Positions 17,834-25,774 of a stretch of 64,000 nucleotides of DNA are shown here, piece after piece. Source of the stretch: Mycobacterium arosiense ATCC BAA-1401 = DSM 45069. Lineage in GTDB: Bacteria > Actinomycetota > Actinomycetes > Mycobacteriales > Mycobacteriaceae. The DNA lies in the NCBI RefSeq assembly GCF_002086125.1, contig NZ_MVHG01000010.1, forward strand, positions 1-64,000, read 5' to 3'. A model generated the notes under the pieces. The model saw only the letters and a list, made by a program, of their open reading frames with translations. It was not told where the DNA came from and did not search any database. Position 1 is the stretch's first letter. Each line of letters begins with the position of its first letter. The translations under genes were made by a program, and so were the position numbers.

Positions 17834-18178
17834 TCAGGCGTGGCCGGAACCGCAGCCGACGCCCGGCAGGCATCCTTGCCCGCCGGGAATGCCGCCCGGG
17901 CCCGCGTTCTGCCCGCCCGAGCCGCAGCCGACGCCCGGGACGCAGCCCTGACCGCCCGGACCGCCACCCGGACCGTTGAACTGGCCGCCCGAGCCGCAGT
18001 TTCCGTTGGCGTCGCAGCCGCCGCCGCCCGGGTCGTCCTTGAAGGTGACGTGGGTCGGTGCGGGGGAGTTCGATCCGAAGATGTACACGTCAGCAGCCGC
18101 CGCGGGCGCGGCGGCGATGGCCGCAGCGACAGCACCGGCAATGACCAGCGGTTTCATCAGTGTCAATTTCGATAGCAT
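17834..18178 (-). CDS. Small secreted Gly/Cys-rich repeat protein
   Basis: 114 residues from ATG 18178, preceded by GAGGTGG; ATG 18157 is an alternative start. A clear signal peptide (LVIAGAVAAAIAAAPAAAA) is followed by DVYIFGSNSPAPTHVTF, then a Gly/Cys-rich tail. In the tail GGQGC-V/L-PGVGCGSG occurs twice, after a related CDANGNCGSGG unit. Six regularly spaced cysteines suggest disulfides or metal binding outside the cell. I do not recognise the family. It is convergent with the carboxylase gene and divergent from the SDR gene, inside the acyl-CoA island. Confidence 0.75.
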   Translation of the reverse strand: MLSKLTLMKPLVIAGAVAAAIAAAPAAAADVYIFGSNSPAPTHVTFKDDPGGGGCDANGNCGSGGQFNGPGGGPGGQGCVPGVGCGSGGQNAGPGGIPGGQGCLPGVGCGSGHA

Positions 18179-18291
18179 GCGGCTGGCATACCACCTCAAC
18201 ACATCTCCAAAACATCGCGAATTAAATTCGACGGCAAACGAAGATTCTGCTGCCACCCGGCGGCGCCCACCGCGACGGAAGGCCCGACCAC

Positions 18292-19074
18292 ATGACCTTG
18301 CAAGATCTGACCGGCCGCACCGCCATCATCACCGGCGCGTCGCGTGGAATCGGGCTGTCGATCGCCCAGCAGCTGGCCGCCGCGGGGGCCAATGTGGTGC
18401 TCACCGCGCGCAAGCAGGGGGCCGCCGACGAGGCCGCCGCCCAGGTCGGGCAGGAGGCCCTCGGCGTCGGCGCGCACGCGGTGGACGAGGACACCGCGCG
18501 CCGCTGCGTGGAGCTCACGCTGGAGCGCTTCGGCAGTGTCGACATCCTGATCAACAACGCTGGAACCAACCCGGCCTACGGTCCGCTGATCGACCAGGAT
18601 CACGCCCGCTTCACCAAGATCTTCGACGTCAACCTGTGGGCCCCGCTGTTGTGGACCTCGCTCGTCGTCAAGTCGTGGATGGGCGAGCACGGTGGGGCGA
18701 TCGTCAACACCGCCTCCATCGGCGGCCTGCATCAATCGCCGGCGATGGGCATGTACAACGCCACCAAGGCGGCGCTGATCCATGTCACCAAGCAGCTGGC
18801 GCTGGAGCTCTCGCCGCGCGTCCGGGTCAACGCCATCGCGCCCGGAGTGGTGCGCACCCGGCTCGCCGAGGCCCTGTGGAAGGACCACGAGGACCCGCTG
18901 GCCGCGTCGATCGCGCTCGGGCGCATCGGTGAGCCCATAGACGTGGCCGCCGCGGTCGCCTTCCTGGTGTCCGACGCGGCGAGCTGGATCACCGGCGAGA
19001 CCATGGTGATCGACGGCGGCCTGCTGCTCGGTGCCGCGCAGGGCTTCCAGTCCGCGCCGGGCGGCGGTCAATGA
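18292..19074 (+). CDS. Short-chain dehydrogenase/3-oxoacyl reductase (Rv2766c/FabG5-like)
   Basis: 260 residues, the same length as M. tuberculosis Rv2766c. It is a classical SDR with TGASRGIG near residue 17, NNAG, and the catalytic Y155-x3-K159 (YNATK). It is probably an NAD(P)-dependent 3-hydroxyacyl/3-oxoacyl oxidoreductase. The stop overlaps the next acyl-CoA dehydrogenase gene (ATGA), so three genes from 18.3 to 21.4 kb form one translational unit that fits fatty-acyl oxidation. Confidence 0.9.
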   Translation: MTLQDLTGRTAIITGASRGIGLSIAQQLAAAGANVVLTARKQGAADEAAAQVGQEALGVGAHAVDEDTARRCVELTLERFGSVDILINNAGTNPAYGPLIDQDHARFTKIFDVNLWAPLLWTSLVVKSWMGEHGGAIVNTASIGGLHQSPAMGMYNATKAALIHVTKQLALELSPRVRVNAIAPGVVRTRLAEALWKDHEDPLAASIALGRIGEPIDVAAAVAFLVSDAASWITGETMVIDGGLLLGAAQGFQSAPGGGQ

Positions 19075-20270
19075 CCCCCGCCGATACGGCAAACCTGGAC
19101 GCACGGGTTCGGGCACTGCTCGACGAGCACGATCCGGCGGCCAGTGACCCGCGGGAATTCCTTGGCGCGCAATACGATGCGGGCCTGGCCTGGGTGTATC
19201 TGCCCGAGGGCTTCGGCGGGCTGGGCCTGCCGCGCACGGCTCAGGAGCGCGTCGACGCCCGGCTGGCCGCCGCCGGTGCGCCGGTGGGCGGCACCCCTAA
19301 GAATTACATCGGGATGGGCATGGCCGCGCCGACCATCGCCGCGTTCGGCACCGACGAACAGAAACGAAAGTTCCTGCGCCCCTTGTTCACCGGTGAACAA
19401 ATCTACTGCCAACTGTTCAGCGAGCCGGGCGCGGGATCGGACCTCGCCGGGGTGTCCACTCGGGCGGTGCGCGACCCGCATAACCCCGAAGACTGGATTG
19501 TCAACGGGCAGAAGGTGTGGACGTCGCAGGCGCAGCACGCGCAGATGGCCATCCTGGTGGCCCGCACCGATCCGGACGTGCCCAAACACGCCGGCCTGAC
19601 CTACTTCCTCTGCGACATGACGCAGCCCGGGGTCGAGATCCGGCCGTTGCGCCAGATCACCGGCGAGGCGGAATTCAACGAGGTGTTCCTCACCGACGTC
19701 CGGGTGCCCGACGCGAACCGGCTGGGCCCGGAGGGCGGCGGCTGGCGGGTCGCGACCACCACGCTCAACAACGAACGGGTGGCGATCGGCTCCCGCGCCG
19801 GGGCGCCGCGGGAAGGCGGCCACATCGGCAAGGTCACCGCCGCCTGGCGCGACGAGCCCGCCCTACGCAACCCCGCCATGCACGATTAGCTGATGCGGCT
19901 GTGGGTCGAGGCGGAGGTCCTTCGGCTCGCGGGCGAACGGCTGCGGCAGCAGGCCGCCACCGGTCAGCCGGGCCCGGAGGGCGCGGGCATGAAGGTGGCG
20001 TTCGCCAAGCTGGCGCAGGCGATTTCGGGTTTCGAGATCGAGCTGCATGGCGAATCCGGCCTCTACTACGACGACTGGACCATGCGCAGGCCCGAGACGG
20101 TCGACCTGACCGGTCGCGGGCCCGGATACCGCTACCTGCGGGCGCGCGGCAACTCGATCGAGGGCGGCACCTCAGAAATCCTGCGCAACACCATTTCCGA
20201 GCGGATCCTGGGCCTGCCGGGTGAACATCGCGTCGACAAGGACGTCGCCTGGAAGGACCTGCCCCGATGA
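19071..20270 (+). pseudogene. Acyl-CoA dehydrogenase (FadE) with an in-frame amber stop
   Basis: The frame would encode 399 residues of a normal acyl-CoA dehydrogenase. After residue 272 it reads AMHD-TAG-LMRLW: the amber codon (19887-19889) replaces one codon in the middle of helix-rich conserved sequence. The same frame then continues intact to TGA 20268-20270, with a good C-terminal domain (GNSIEGGTSEILRNT). Both ends keep the family's motifs and overlap their neighbours correctly (ATGA both sides), so the lesion looks recent or is a sequencing error. If real, the product is truncated and probably inactive. An internal ATG at 19893 could make only the C-terminal fragment. Confidence 0.85.
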
Positions 20271-21370
20271 GCGCGCACACCGCCGACCTGCTGTACTCCG
20301 ACACCGAGGAGGCGTTGCGGACCGGCGTGCGCCAGCTGTTCGCGCAGCGGTGTCCGGCCGAAGAAGTGGTGCGCCTGTATGACGCAGAACCACAAGACTT
20401 TTCGAGTGTCTGGCGCACGCTGGCGACCGAACTGGGTGTGGCCGGCCTGCTGGTTCCGGAGTCGCTGGGCGGTGCCGGTGCGAGCGCCCGCGAGGCCGCC
20501 GTCGTCATGGAGGAGATCGGCCGGGCCGTCGCGCCGGTGCCGTATTTGTCCAGCGCGGTCCTGGCCACGATCGCGCTGCTGCGGGCCGGTGACACCGAGA
20601 CGGTGTCGTCGCTGGCGCAGGGTGAGCTGACGGCGGCGCTGGTGGTGCCGCTGTCGAGCGCGCCGGGCGATCCGGTCCCGCTGGTCGGTGGCGACGCCGA
20701 CGGCCTGAGCGGATCGGTCACCGGCGTGGCGGGCGCCGACGCCGCCGACGTGCTGGTGGTCCCGGTCGCAGCGCCCGGCGGGCTCGAGCTGCACACCGTC
20801 GCCCGCGCCGCGGCGGGCCTGCGGGTTTCCCCGCTGCTCGCGCTGGATATGACCAGGCCCCTTGCCACGGTGTCGTTTTCGGACACGCCGTCGTCGCGCG
20901 CCGGGGCGGGCGACGAGCCCGTCACCGACGCCATCCGGGCCGGGGCGGCGTTGCTGGCGTCCGAGCAGCTCGGGGTCGCCCAGTGGTGCTTCGAGACCAC
21001 GCTGGAATACGTCCGGCAACGCCGGCAGTTCGGCCGCACGATCGGCTCCTACCAGGCGATCAAGCACCGGTTGGCGGACCTGTGGTTCGAGATCGGCGCG
21101 GCGACCGCCGCGGCCCGCTACGCCGCCGACACCACCGCCCGGGGCGGCGCGGACGCGGACGCCGCGGCCGCCATCGCCCAGGCCTACTGCAGCGACATCG
21201 CCGTGCATGCCGCCGAGGAGTGCATCCAGTTGCACGGCGGCATCGGCATGACCTGGGAATATCCCGCACACCTGTACCTCAAGCGAGCCAAGAGCGACCA
21301 GTTGGCCTTCGGCACCGCATACCGGCACCGCGCTCGCCTGGCCGAATTGGTGGACCTGCCGGCGTTCTGA
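20267..21370 (+). CDS. Acyl-CoA dehydrogenase (FadE family)
   Basis: 367 residues. It has the acyl-CoA dehydrogenase order: an N-terminal helical domain, a reduced middle beta domain (low similarity, few motifs), and a C-terminal helical domain (CFETTLEYVRQRRQFGRTIGSYQAIKHRLAD, ECIQLHGGIGMTWEY). It lies four bases into the previous dehydrogenase gene. Mycobacterial FadE proteins of this shorter type often work as alpha2beta2 heteromers with the neighbouring FadE, as in cholesterol side-chain degradation. If so, the amber codon upstream would disable the complex. Confidence 0.85.
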   Translation: MSAHTADLLYSDTEEALRTGVRQLFAQRCPAEEVVRLYDAEPQDFSSVWRTLATELGVAGLLVPESLGGAGASAREAAVVMEEIGRAVAPVPYLSSAVLATIALLRAGDTETVSSLAQGELTAALVVPLSSAPGDPVPLVGGDADGLSGSVTGVAGADAADVLVVPVAAPGGLELHTVARAAAGLRVSPLLALDMTRPLATVSFSDTPSSRAGAGDEPVTDAIRAGAALLASEQLGVAQWCFETTLEYVRQRRQFGRTIGSYQAIKHRLADLWFEIGAATAAARYAADTTARGGADADAAAAIAQAYCSDIAVHAAEECIQLHGGIGMTWEYPAHLYLKRAKSDQLAFGTAYRHRARLAELVDLPAF

Positions 21371-21461
21371 CGTTCAACCGTCACCCACGGCGCAGGCGCA
21401 ACCGGACGGCCCGCCGAGGATAGAGTTTTGCGACCACCCGTGCGGAAGTGGGAACGGTGCG

Positions 21462-22679
21462 ATGCGAGTGTTGCTGTCGGCGTACGACTCACGCGGAGGT
21501 GTCGAGCCGCTAGCCGCGCTCGCGGTGCAGCTGCGGGCGCTCGGCGTCGACGCGCGGGTGAGCGCCCCGCCGGACACGGAATTCGTCGAACTGCTGGCCC
21601 GGGCGGGCGTGCCGTTGCTGCCCTTCGGTGAATCACTGCGGGCGATGAAGACCGGGGCGCTGCCGTCGGAGGCGGACCTCCACCGGCACCTGAATGGGTT
21701 GATCGCCGTGCAATTCGACACCGTGGCCGCCGCGGCCGAAGGGTGCGATGCGCTTGTGGTGGCCGGTTTCCCGCCCGCCGCGGCCGCCGCCCGATCGGTG
21801 GCCGAAAGACTGGGGATCCACTACGTCTACGTCAGCTACCAACCCACCATTCTGCCGTCGCCGCACCACCCGCCGCCGACCTACAGCAACGGGCCCTTCC
21901 CGCCGGGCGTGGTCGACAACCGGGTGCTCTGGCAGCTGGATGGCCGGCACATGCAGGAGCTGTTCGGCGCGACGCTCAACGCGCACCGGGCGTCCATCGG
22001 ACTGGCGCCGCTGGACAACCTGCGCGACTACGGGCTGACCGCGTCCCCATGGCTGGCCACGGATCCGGTTCTGGACCCCTGGCAACAGCCCAGCGACCTC
22101 GACGTGGTCCAAACCGGCGCGTGGCTGCTGCTCGACGAACGGCCCCTGCCGGCCGAGGTGGTGGCCTTCCTGGACGCGGGTGCGCCGCCGGTCTATGTGG
22201 GCTTCGGCAGCATGCCCATGCGCGCCTCACACGATGTCGCCCGGGTCGCCATCGAGGCGGTCCGCGCGCAGGGCCACCGCGTCCTGGTGTCCCGCGGCTG
22301 GGCCGAGCTGGGCCCGATCGACGGCGGGGACGATTGCCGTGCCGTCGGCGAGGTCAACCACCAGGCGCTGTTCGCGCGGGTCGCCGCCGTCGTGCACCAC
22401 GGCGGGGCGGGAACCACCACGACGGCCGCGCGGGCCGGCGCGCCGCAGGTGGTGGTGCCGCAGGGGGCCGATCAGTCCTACTGGGCTCACCGGGTGCGCG
22501 ACCTGGCCATCGGCGCCGCCCACGACGGTCCGGTTCCGACCATCGAGTCGCTGTCGACCGCGCTCAAGACGGTGCTGACCGACCGGACCCGCGCGCGGGC
22601 GCGCTCCGTGGCGGCGACGATCCGCACGAACGGGGCCGCCGTGGCCGCGACCGTGCTGCGGGCGGCGCTAACGGGGTAG
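21462..22679 (+). CDS. GT-B glycosyltransferase, GT1/UGT-like
   Basis: 405 residues with an N-terminal acceptor domain and a C-terminal donor domain containing VHHGGAGTTTTAARAGAPQVVVPQGADQ, the nucleotide-sugar motif of the vancomycin/macrolide/lipid glycosyltransferase family. It is similar in type to mycobacterial glycopeptidolipid-type transferases, but the acceptor is unknown. It is convergent with the dienelactone hydrolase gene, and the coding ends overlap by 12 bp. The start ATG 21462 gives MRVLLSAYDSRGG, typical for the family. Confidence 0.85.
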   Translation: MRVLLSAYDSRGGVEPLAALAVQLRALGVDARVSAPPDTEFVELLARAGVPLLPFGESLRAMKTGALPSEADLHRHLNGLIAVQFDTVAAAAEGCDALVVAGFPPAAAAARSVAERLGIHYVYVSYQPTILPSPHHPPPTYSNGPFPPGVVDNRVLWQLDGRHMQELFGATLNAHRASIGLAPLDNLRDYGLTASPWLATDPVLDPWQQPSDLDVVQTGAWLLLDERPLPAEVVAFLDAGAPPVYVGFGSMPMRASHDVARVAIEAVRAQGHRVLVSRGWAELGPIDGGDDCRAVGEVNHQALFARVAAVVHHGGAGTTTTAARAGAPQVVVPQGADQSYWAHRVRDLAIGAAHDGPVPTIESLSTALKTVLTDRTRARARSVAATIRTNGAAVAATVLRAALTG

Positions 22680-23417
22680 CGCCGCGGCGAACACCGCCGT
22701 CATCGCGTCCCAATGCCGCTGGGCCGCGGCGGCGTCATAGGGCGCGTTGTCCGGGACCGCGAATCCGTGGCCGGCCGAATACCACTCGATGGTGTGCTCG
22801 ACGCCGGCCGCCGTCAGCGCCTTATCGAGCCGCTCGGCGTGATCGGCGGTGAACGACGCGTCGTCCTGGGCGCCACCCACGTAGACGGTGGCGGTCATCC
22901 GGTCGGCGAGCAGGTGTGGGCTGTCCTCGGTGTCGGTCACCAGGCCGCCGCCGTGGAACGACGCCGCCGCCGCCACCCGCTCGGGCACGCGGCCGGCCAC
23001 CACCAGCGACGTCCGGCCGCCCATGCAGTAGCCGCACACCCCGAACCGCTCGCCGAGCACCTCGGGGCGGGCGGACAGATAGTCGAAGAACGCGCTCGCG
23101 TCGGCGGTCGCCCGGTCCGGGGTGACGCTGCCGATCATCGAGAACAGGCGCCCCCGTTCCTCCTTGTCGCTGAAGACCGTCGCCATGTCGAACGGTGCCC
23201 AGTCCGCGGTGCGGTAGTAGACATCCGGCAGAAGCACGGCGTAACCGAACCCGGCCAGCTTGGCGGCCATCTGCTGGAACGTGTCGCGCACGCCGCCCGC
23301 GTCGGGATACATGACCACCCCGGGCCAGGGCACTTGCGATTCGGGGCCGTCGGGGGTGAACAGGTGCACCGTGCAGGTGCCATCGGGTGTGGTGACGACG
23401 TCGATGATGTTCGGCAT
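22668..23417 (-). CDS. Dienelactone hydrolase-family protein (Rv2765-like)
   Basis: 249 residues, close to M. tuberculosis Rv2765 in length and place (beside thyA). It is an alpha/beta-hydrolase with a cysteine nucleophile: GYCMGG around Cys131, a QDDASF acid region and an AGHGF histidine. It probably hydrolyses ester or lactone bonds in the cytoplasm. Start at ATG 23417 gives MPNIIDVV. The open frame upstream enters the 55-bp repeat and is unlikely to be coding. Confidence 0.88.
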   Translation of the reverse strand: MPNIIDVVTTPDGTCTVHLFTPDGPESQVPWPGVVMYPDAGGVRDTFQQMAAKLAGFGYAVLLPDVYYRTADWAPFDMATVFSDKEERGRLFSMIGSVTPDRATADASAFFDYLSARPEVLGERFGVCGYCMGGRTSLVVAGRVPERVAAAASFHGGGLVTDTEDSPHLLADRMTATVYVGGAQDDASFTADHAERLDKALTAAGVEHTIEWYSAGHGFAVPDNAPYDAAAAQRHWDAMTAVFAAALPR

Positions 23418-23447
23418 GGCACCCGTTCTACTCCGCGTTGCGAAACC

Positions 23448-23557
23448 GAAAACATCCGCGTCGACCCGCCGCGCCCGGCTTCGCCGCGCTCGCGATCGCC
23501 GCGAAAACATCCGCGTCGACCCGCCGCGCCCGGCTTCGCCGCGCTCGCGATCGCCGC
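23448..23557. repeat. Tandem 55-bp repeat (two copies), VNTR-like
   Basis: A 55-bp unit beginning GAAAACATCCGCGTCGACCC and ending GCGATCGCCGC is repeated head to tail (23448-23502 and 23503-23557) without a mismatch by eye. It occupies almost the whole gap between the divergent dienelactone hydrolase and thyA genes, so its copy number could alter thyA promoter spacing. Confidence 0.85.
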
Positions 23558-23569
23558 TATTCTGACGGC

Positions 23570-24370
23570 GTGCCGATCCCGACCCCCTACGAGGACTTGC
23601 TCCGCCTGGTGCTCGAGCGGGGAACGGCCAAATCCGACCGCACCGGCACCGGGACCCGCAGCCTGTTCGGTCAGCAGCTGCGCTACGACCTGTCGGCCGG
23701 CTTCCCGCTGCTCACCACCAAGAAGGTGCACCTGAAGTCGGTGGTCTACGAACTGCTGTGGTTCCTGCGCGGCGATTCCAACGTCGGCTGGCTACACGAG
23801 CACGGGGTCACCATCTGGGACGAATGGGCAAGCGACACAGGTGACCTCGGGCCGATCTACGGCGTGCAGTGGCGATCCTGGCCGACGCCCTCGGGTGAGC
23901 ACATCGACCAGATCAGCGCCGCCCTGGATCTGCTGCGCACCGACCCGAACTCGCGGCGCAACATCGTCTCGGCGTGGAACGTCGGCGACATCCCGCAGAT
24001 GGCGCTGCCGCCGTGTCACGCGTTCTTCCAGTTCTACGTGGCCGACGGGCGGTTGAGCTGCCAGCTCTACCAGCGCAGCGCCGACCTGTTCTTGGGCGTG
24101 CCGTTCAACATCGCCAGCTACGCGCTGTTGACGCACATGATGGCCGCCCAGGCCGGCCTGGCCGTCGGCGAGTTCGTGTGGACGGGCGGGGATTGCCACA
24201 TCTACGACAACCATGTCGAACAGGTGCGCCTGCAGCTCGGCCGCGACCCTCGGCCCTACCCGGAACTTGTTCTGGCACAACGCGACTCGATCTTCGACTA
24301 TGTCTACGAGGACGTCGTCGTCAAGAATTACGACCCGCACCCGGCGATCAAAGCTCCCGTCGCCGTATGA
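23570..24370 (+). CDS. thyA: Thymidylate synthase (folate-dependent)
   Basis: 266 residues starting at GTG 23570. It converts dUMP to dTMP with methylene-tetrahydrofolate. Catalytic Cys149 lies in the [13 protein letters not shown] block, and the motifs [17 protein letters not shown] and DCHIYDNH are complete. The sequence is very close to M. tuberculosis ThyA (263 residues). It is co-transcribed with dfrA, and its stop (TGA 24368-24370) is the first link of a triplicated stop-start repeat leading to dfrA. ThyX, the alternative synthase, is also encoded 3 kb downstream. Confidence 0.97.
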   Translation: MPIPTPYEDLLRLVLERGTAKSDRTGTGTRSLFGQQLRYDLSAGFPLLTTKKVHLKSVVYELLWFLRGDSNVGWLHEHGVTIWDEWASDTGDLGPIYGVQWRSWPTPSGEHIDQISAALDLLRTDPNSRRNIVSAWNVGDIPQMALPPCHAFFQFYVADGRLSCQLYQRSADLFLGVPFNIASYALLTHMMAAQAGLAVGEFVWTGGDCHIYDNHVEQVRLQLGRDPRPYPELVLAQRDSIFDYVYEDVVVKNYDPHPAIKAPVAV

Positions 24371-24393
24371 CCGCCGTATGACCGCCGCATGAC
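24361..24393 (+). promoter_or_regulatory. Triplicated 11-bp stop-start junction between thyA and dfrA
   Basis: The unit CGCCGTATGAC occurs at 24361-24371 and 24372-24382, with CGCCGCATGAC at 24383-24393. Each carries an ATGA overlap: thyA TGA with ATG 24367 (mini-ORF MTAV), its TGA with ATG 24378 (mini-ORF MTAA), and its TGA with ATG 24389 (dfrA). This gives a relay of coupled restarts. Confidence 0.75.
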
Positions 24394-24913
24394 TGAAGTG
24401 GGTCTGGTGTGGGCTCAGTCGACCTCCGGCGTCATCGGGCGCGGTGGTGATATCCCCTGGGACGTGCCGGAAGACCTGCTGCGGTTCAAAGAGGTGACCA
24501 TGGGTCACCCGGTGATCATGGGCCGGCGGACGTGGGAGTCGTTGCCGGCGAAGGTGCGCCCCCTGCCCGGGCGCCGCAACGTCGTCCTGTCCCGCGACGC
24601 CGGCTTCGTCGCCGACGGGGCGCGGGTGGTCGGGTCGCTGGAGGCGGCGCTGGCCCAGGGCGAGGGGGCGCCGCAGACGTGGGTCATCGGTGGCGAGCAG
24701 ATCTACTTGCTGGCGCTGCCGCACGCCACCCGCTGCGAGGTCACCGAGATCGAAATCGATTTGCGCCGCGATGACGACGACGCCCTGGCGCCGACGCTGG
24801 ACGACACCTGGGTCGGTCAGACGGGGGAGTGGCTGGCCAGCCGCTCGGGGCTGCGGTATCGCTTCCACAGCTACCGGCGGCCCGCCGCGCACCCGGTCGC
24901 GCCCGCGGGCTGA
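24389..24913 (+). CDS. dfrA: Dihydrofolate reductase
   Basis: 174 residues. It reduces dihydrofolate to tetrahydrofolate with NADPH, replenishing the cofactor used by ThyA. Landmarks are [16 protein letters not shown] near the active site, GRRTWESLP, and [13 protein letters not shown]. It is homologous to M. tuberculosis DfrA (Rv2763c, 159 residues) and has a slightly longer C-terminus (about 10-15 residues, with Ala/Pro). It is probably translated by coupling from thyA through the repeated ATGA junctions. Confidence 0.97.
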   Translation: MTEVGLVWAQSTSGVIGRGGDIPWDVPEDLLRFKEVTMGHPVIMGRRTWESLPAKVRPLPGRRNVVLSRDAGFVADGARVVGSLEAALAQGEGAPQTWVIGGEQIYLLALPHATRCEVTEIEIDLRRDDDDALAPTLDDTWVGQTGEWLASRSGLRYRFHSYRRPAAHPVAPAG

Positions 24914-24985
24914 CCTGACATACTCGACGGGGGGTCGGTCGCACAGGGTCAATTAGGCGTTCGAAGCGAGAAGGGGGAATTGGCA

Positions 24986-25720
24986 GTGATAACCGAACCC
25001 GTGAAGACGTTCTCTCGAAAATTCATGGGCTACGACGGGGCCGCGGTTGATGCCCACATCGAGATGCTGACTACCAAGCAGCAGCTGCTGCTCGACGACG
25101 TCGAGAGCCTACGAGCCCGGCTGCAGGAATCCGCCGACCAGACGGCCGCGCTGCGCAAGGAGGTGGCGGCGCTCACGGATACCTCGCCCGCGCCGCATGC
25201 GGTGCAGCAGCGGATGGCGAAAATGCTGAGCCGCGCGGTCGACGAGGTGGCCGAGATGCAGGCCGAGGCGCGGGCCGAAGCGGACGCGCTGATCGCGGCG
25301 GCCGAGGTCGAGGCCGAAGCGGCGGAGCGAAAGCGCGACGAGGTGCTCGCCGACCTGGCCGCGCAGCAAAAAACCCTGGAAGCCGAATACGCGGAGACCA
25401 AAAAGAAGCTCGACGCCGAACTGGCCGACATGCGCGCCGAGGCCGAATCGGCGATCAAGAAGGCGCGCCAGGAGGCCGAACGGGAGTGCGAGCAGCTCCT
25501 GGGCGACGCGAAGAAGGGCGCCGACCATTACCGGGAGAAGGCGCAGCGCGCGGTCAACGAGGCGGCGGAAAGGCGAATCAAGATCCTCGAGCAGCTGATG
25601 GGCGTGTACCGCGACCTCGACGGTGTGCCGAAGGCTCTCGAGGCGGCCTACGCCGAACAAAACGATTCGGGCGACGAAGCCGTCCTGAAACCGCTGGACC
25701 GCAAGGTTCGCGCGGGCTGA
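24986..25720 (+). CDS. Coiled-coil DivIVA-domain-like protein
   Basis: 244 residues. A short N-terminal segment (FSRKFMGYDGAAVDAHIEML) resembles the membrane-curvature-sensing DivIVA domain. It is followed by a long, almost uninterrupted Glu/Ala/Lys-rich coiled coil (about residues 40-215). It may act as a cytoskeletal or septum/pole scaffold. I chose GTG 24986, which sits 8 nt after AAGGGGGA; TTG 24980 is too close to that site. M. tuberculosis has no counterpart I recognise at this place (between dfrA and thyX). Confidence 0.75.
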   Translation: MITEPVKTFSRKFMGYDGAAVDAHIEMLTTKQQLLLDDVESLRARLQESADQTAALRKEVAALTDTSPAPHAVQQRMAKMLSRAVDEVAEMQAEARAEADALIAAAEVEAEAAERKRDEVLADLAAQQKTLEAEYAETKKKLDAELADMRAEAESAIKKARQEAERECEQLLGDAKKGADHYREKAQRAVNEAAERRIKILEQLMGVYRDLDGVPKALEAAYAEQNDSGDEAVLKPLDRKVRAG

Positions 25721-25774
25721 GTTCGCGCCCGCCTCGCCGTCAAGAGCCGCCGGACGGGCGGTAATGTCGGCGCC

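Noticed and set aside
24949..24964. Possible LexA box (TCAATTAGGCGTTCGA) before the DivIVA-like gene
   Set aside because: Right half is perfect but the left half has three mismatches, so it is well below the boxes at recA, lexA and the HNH gene.
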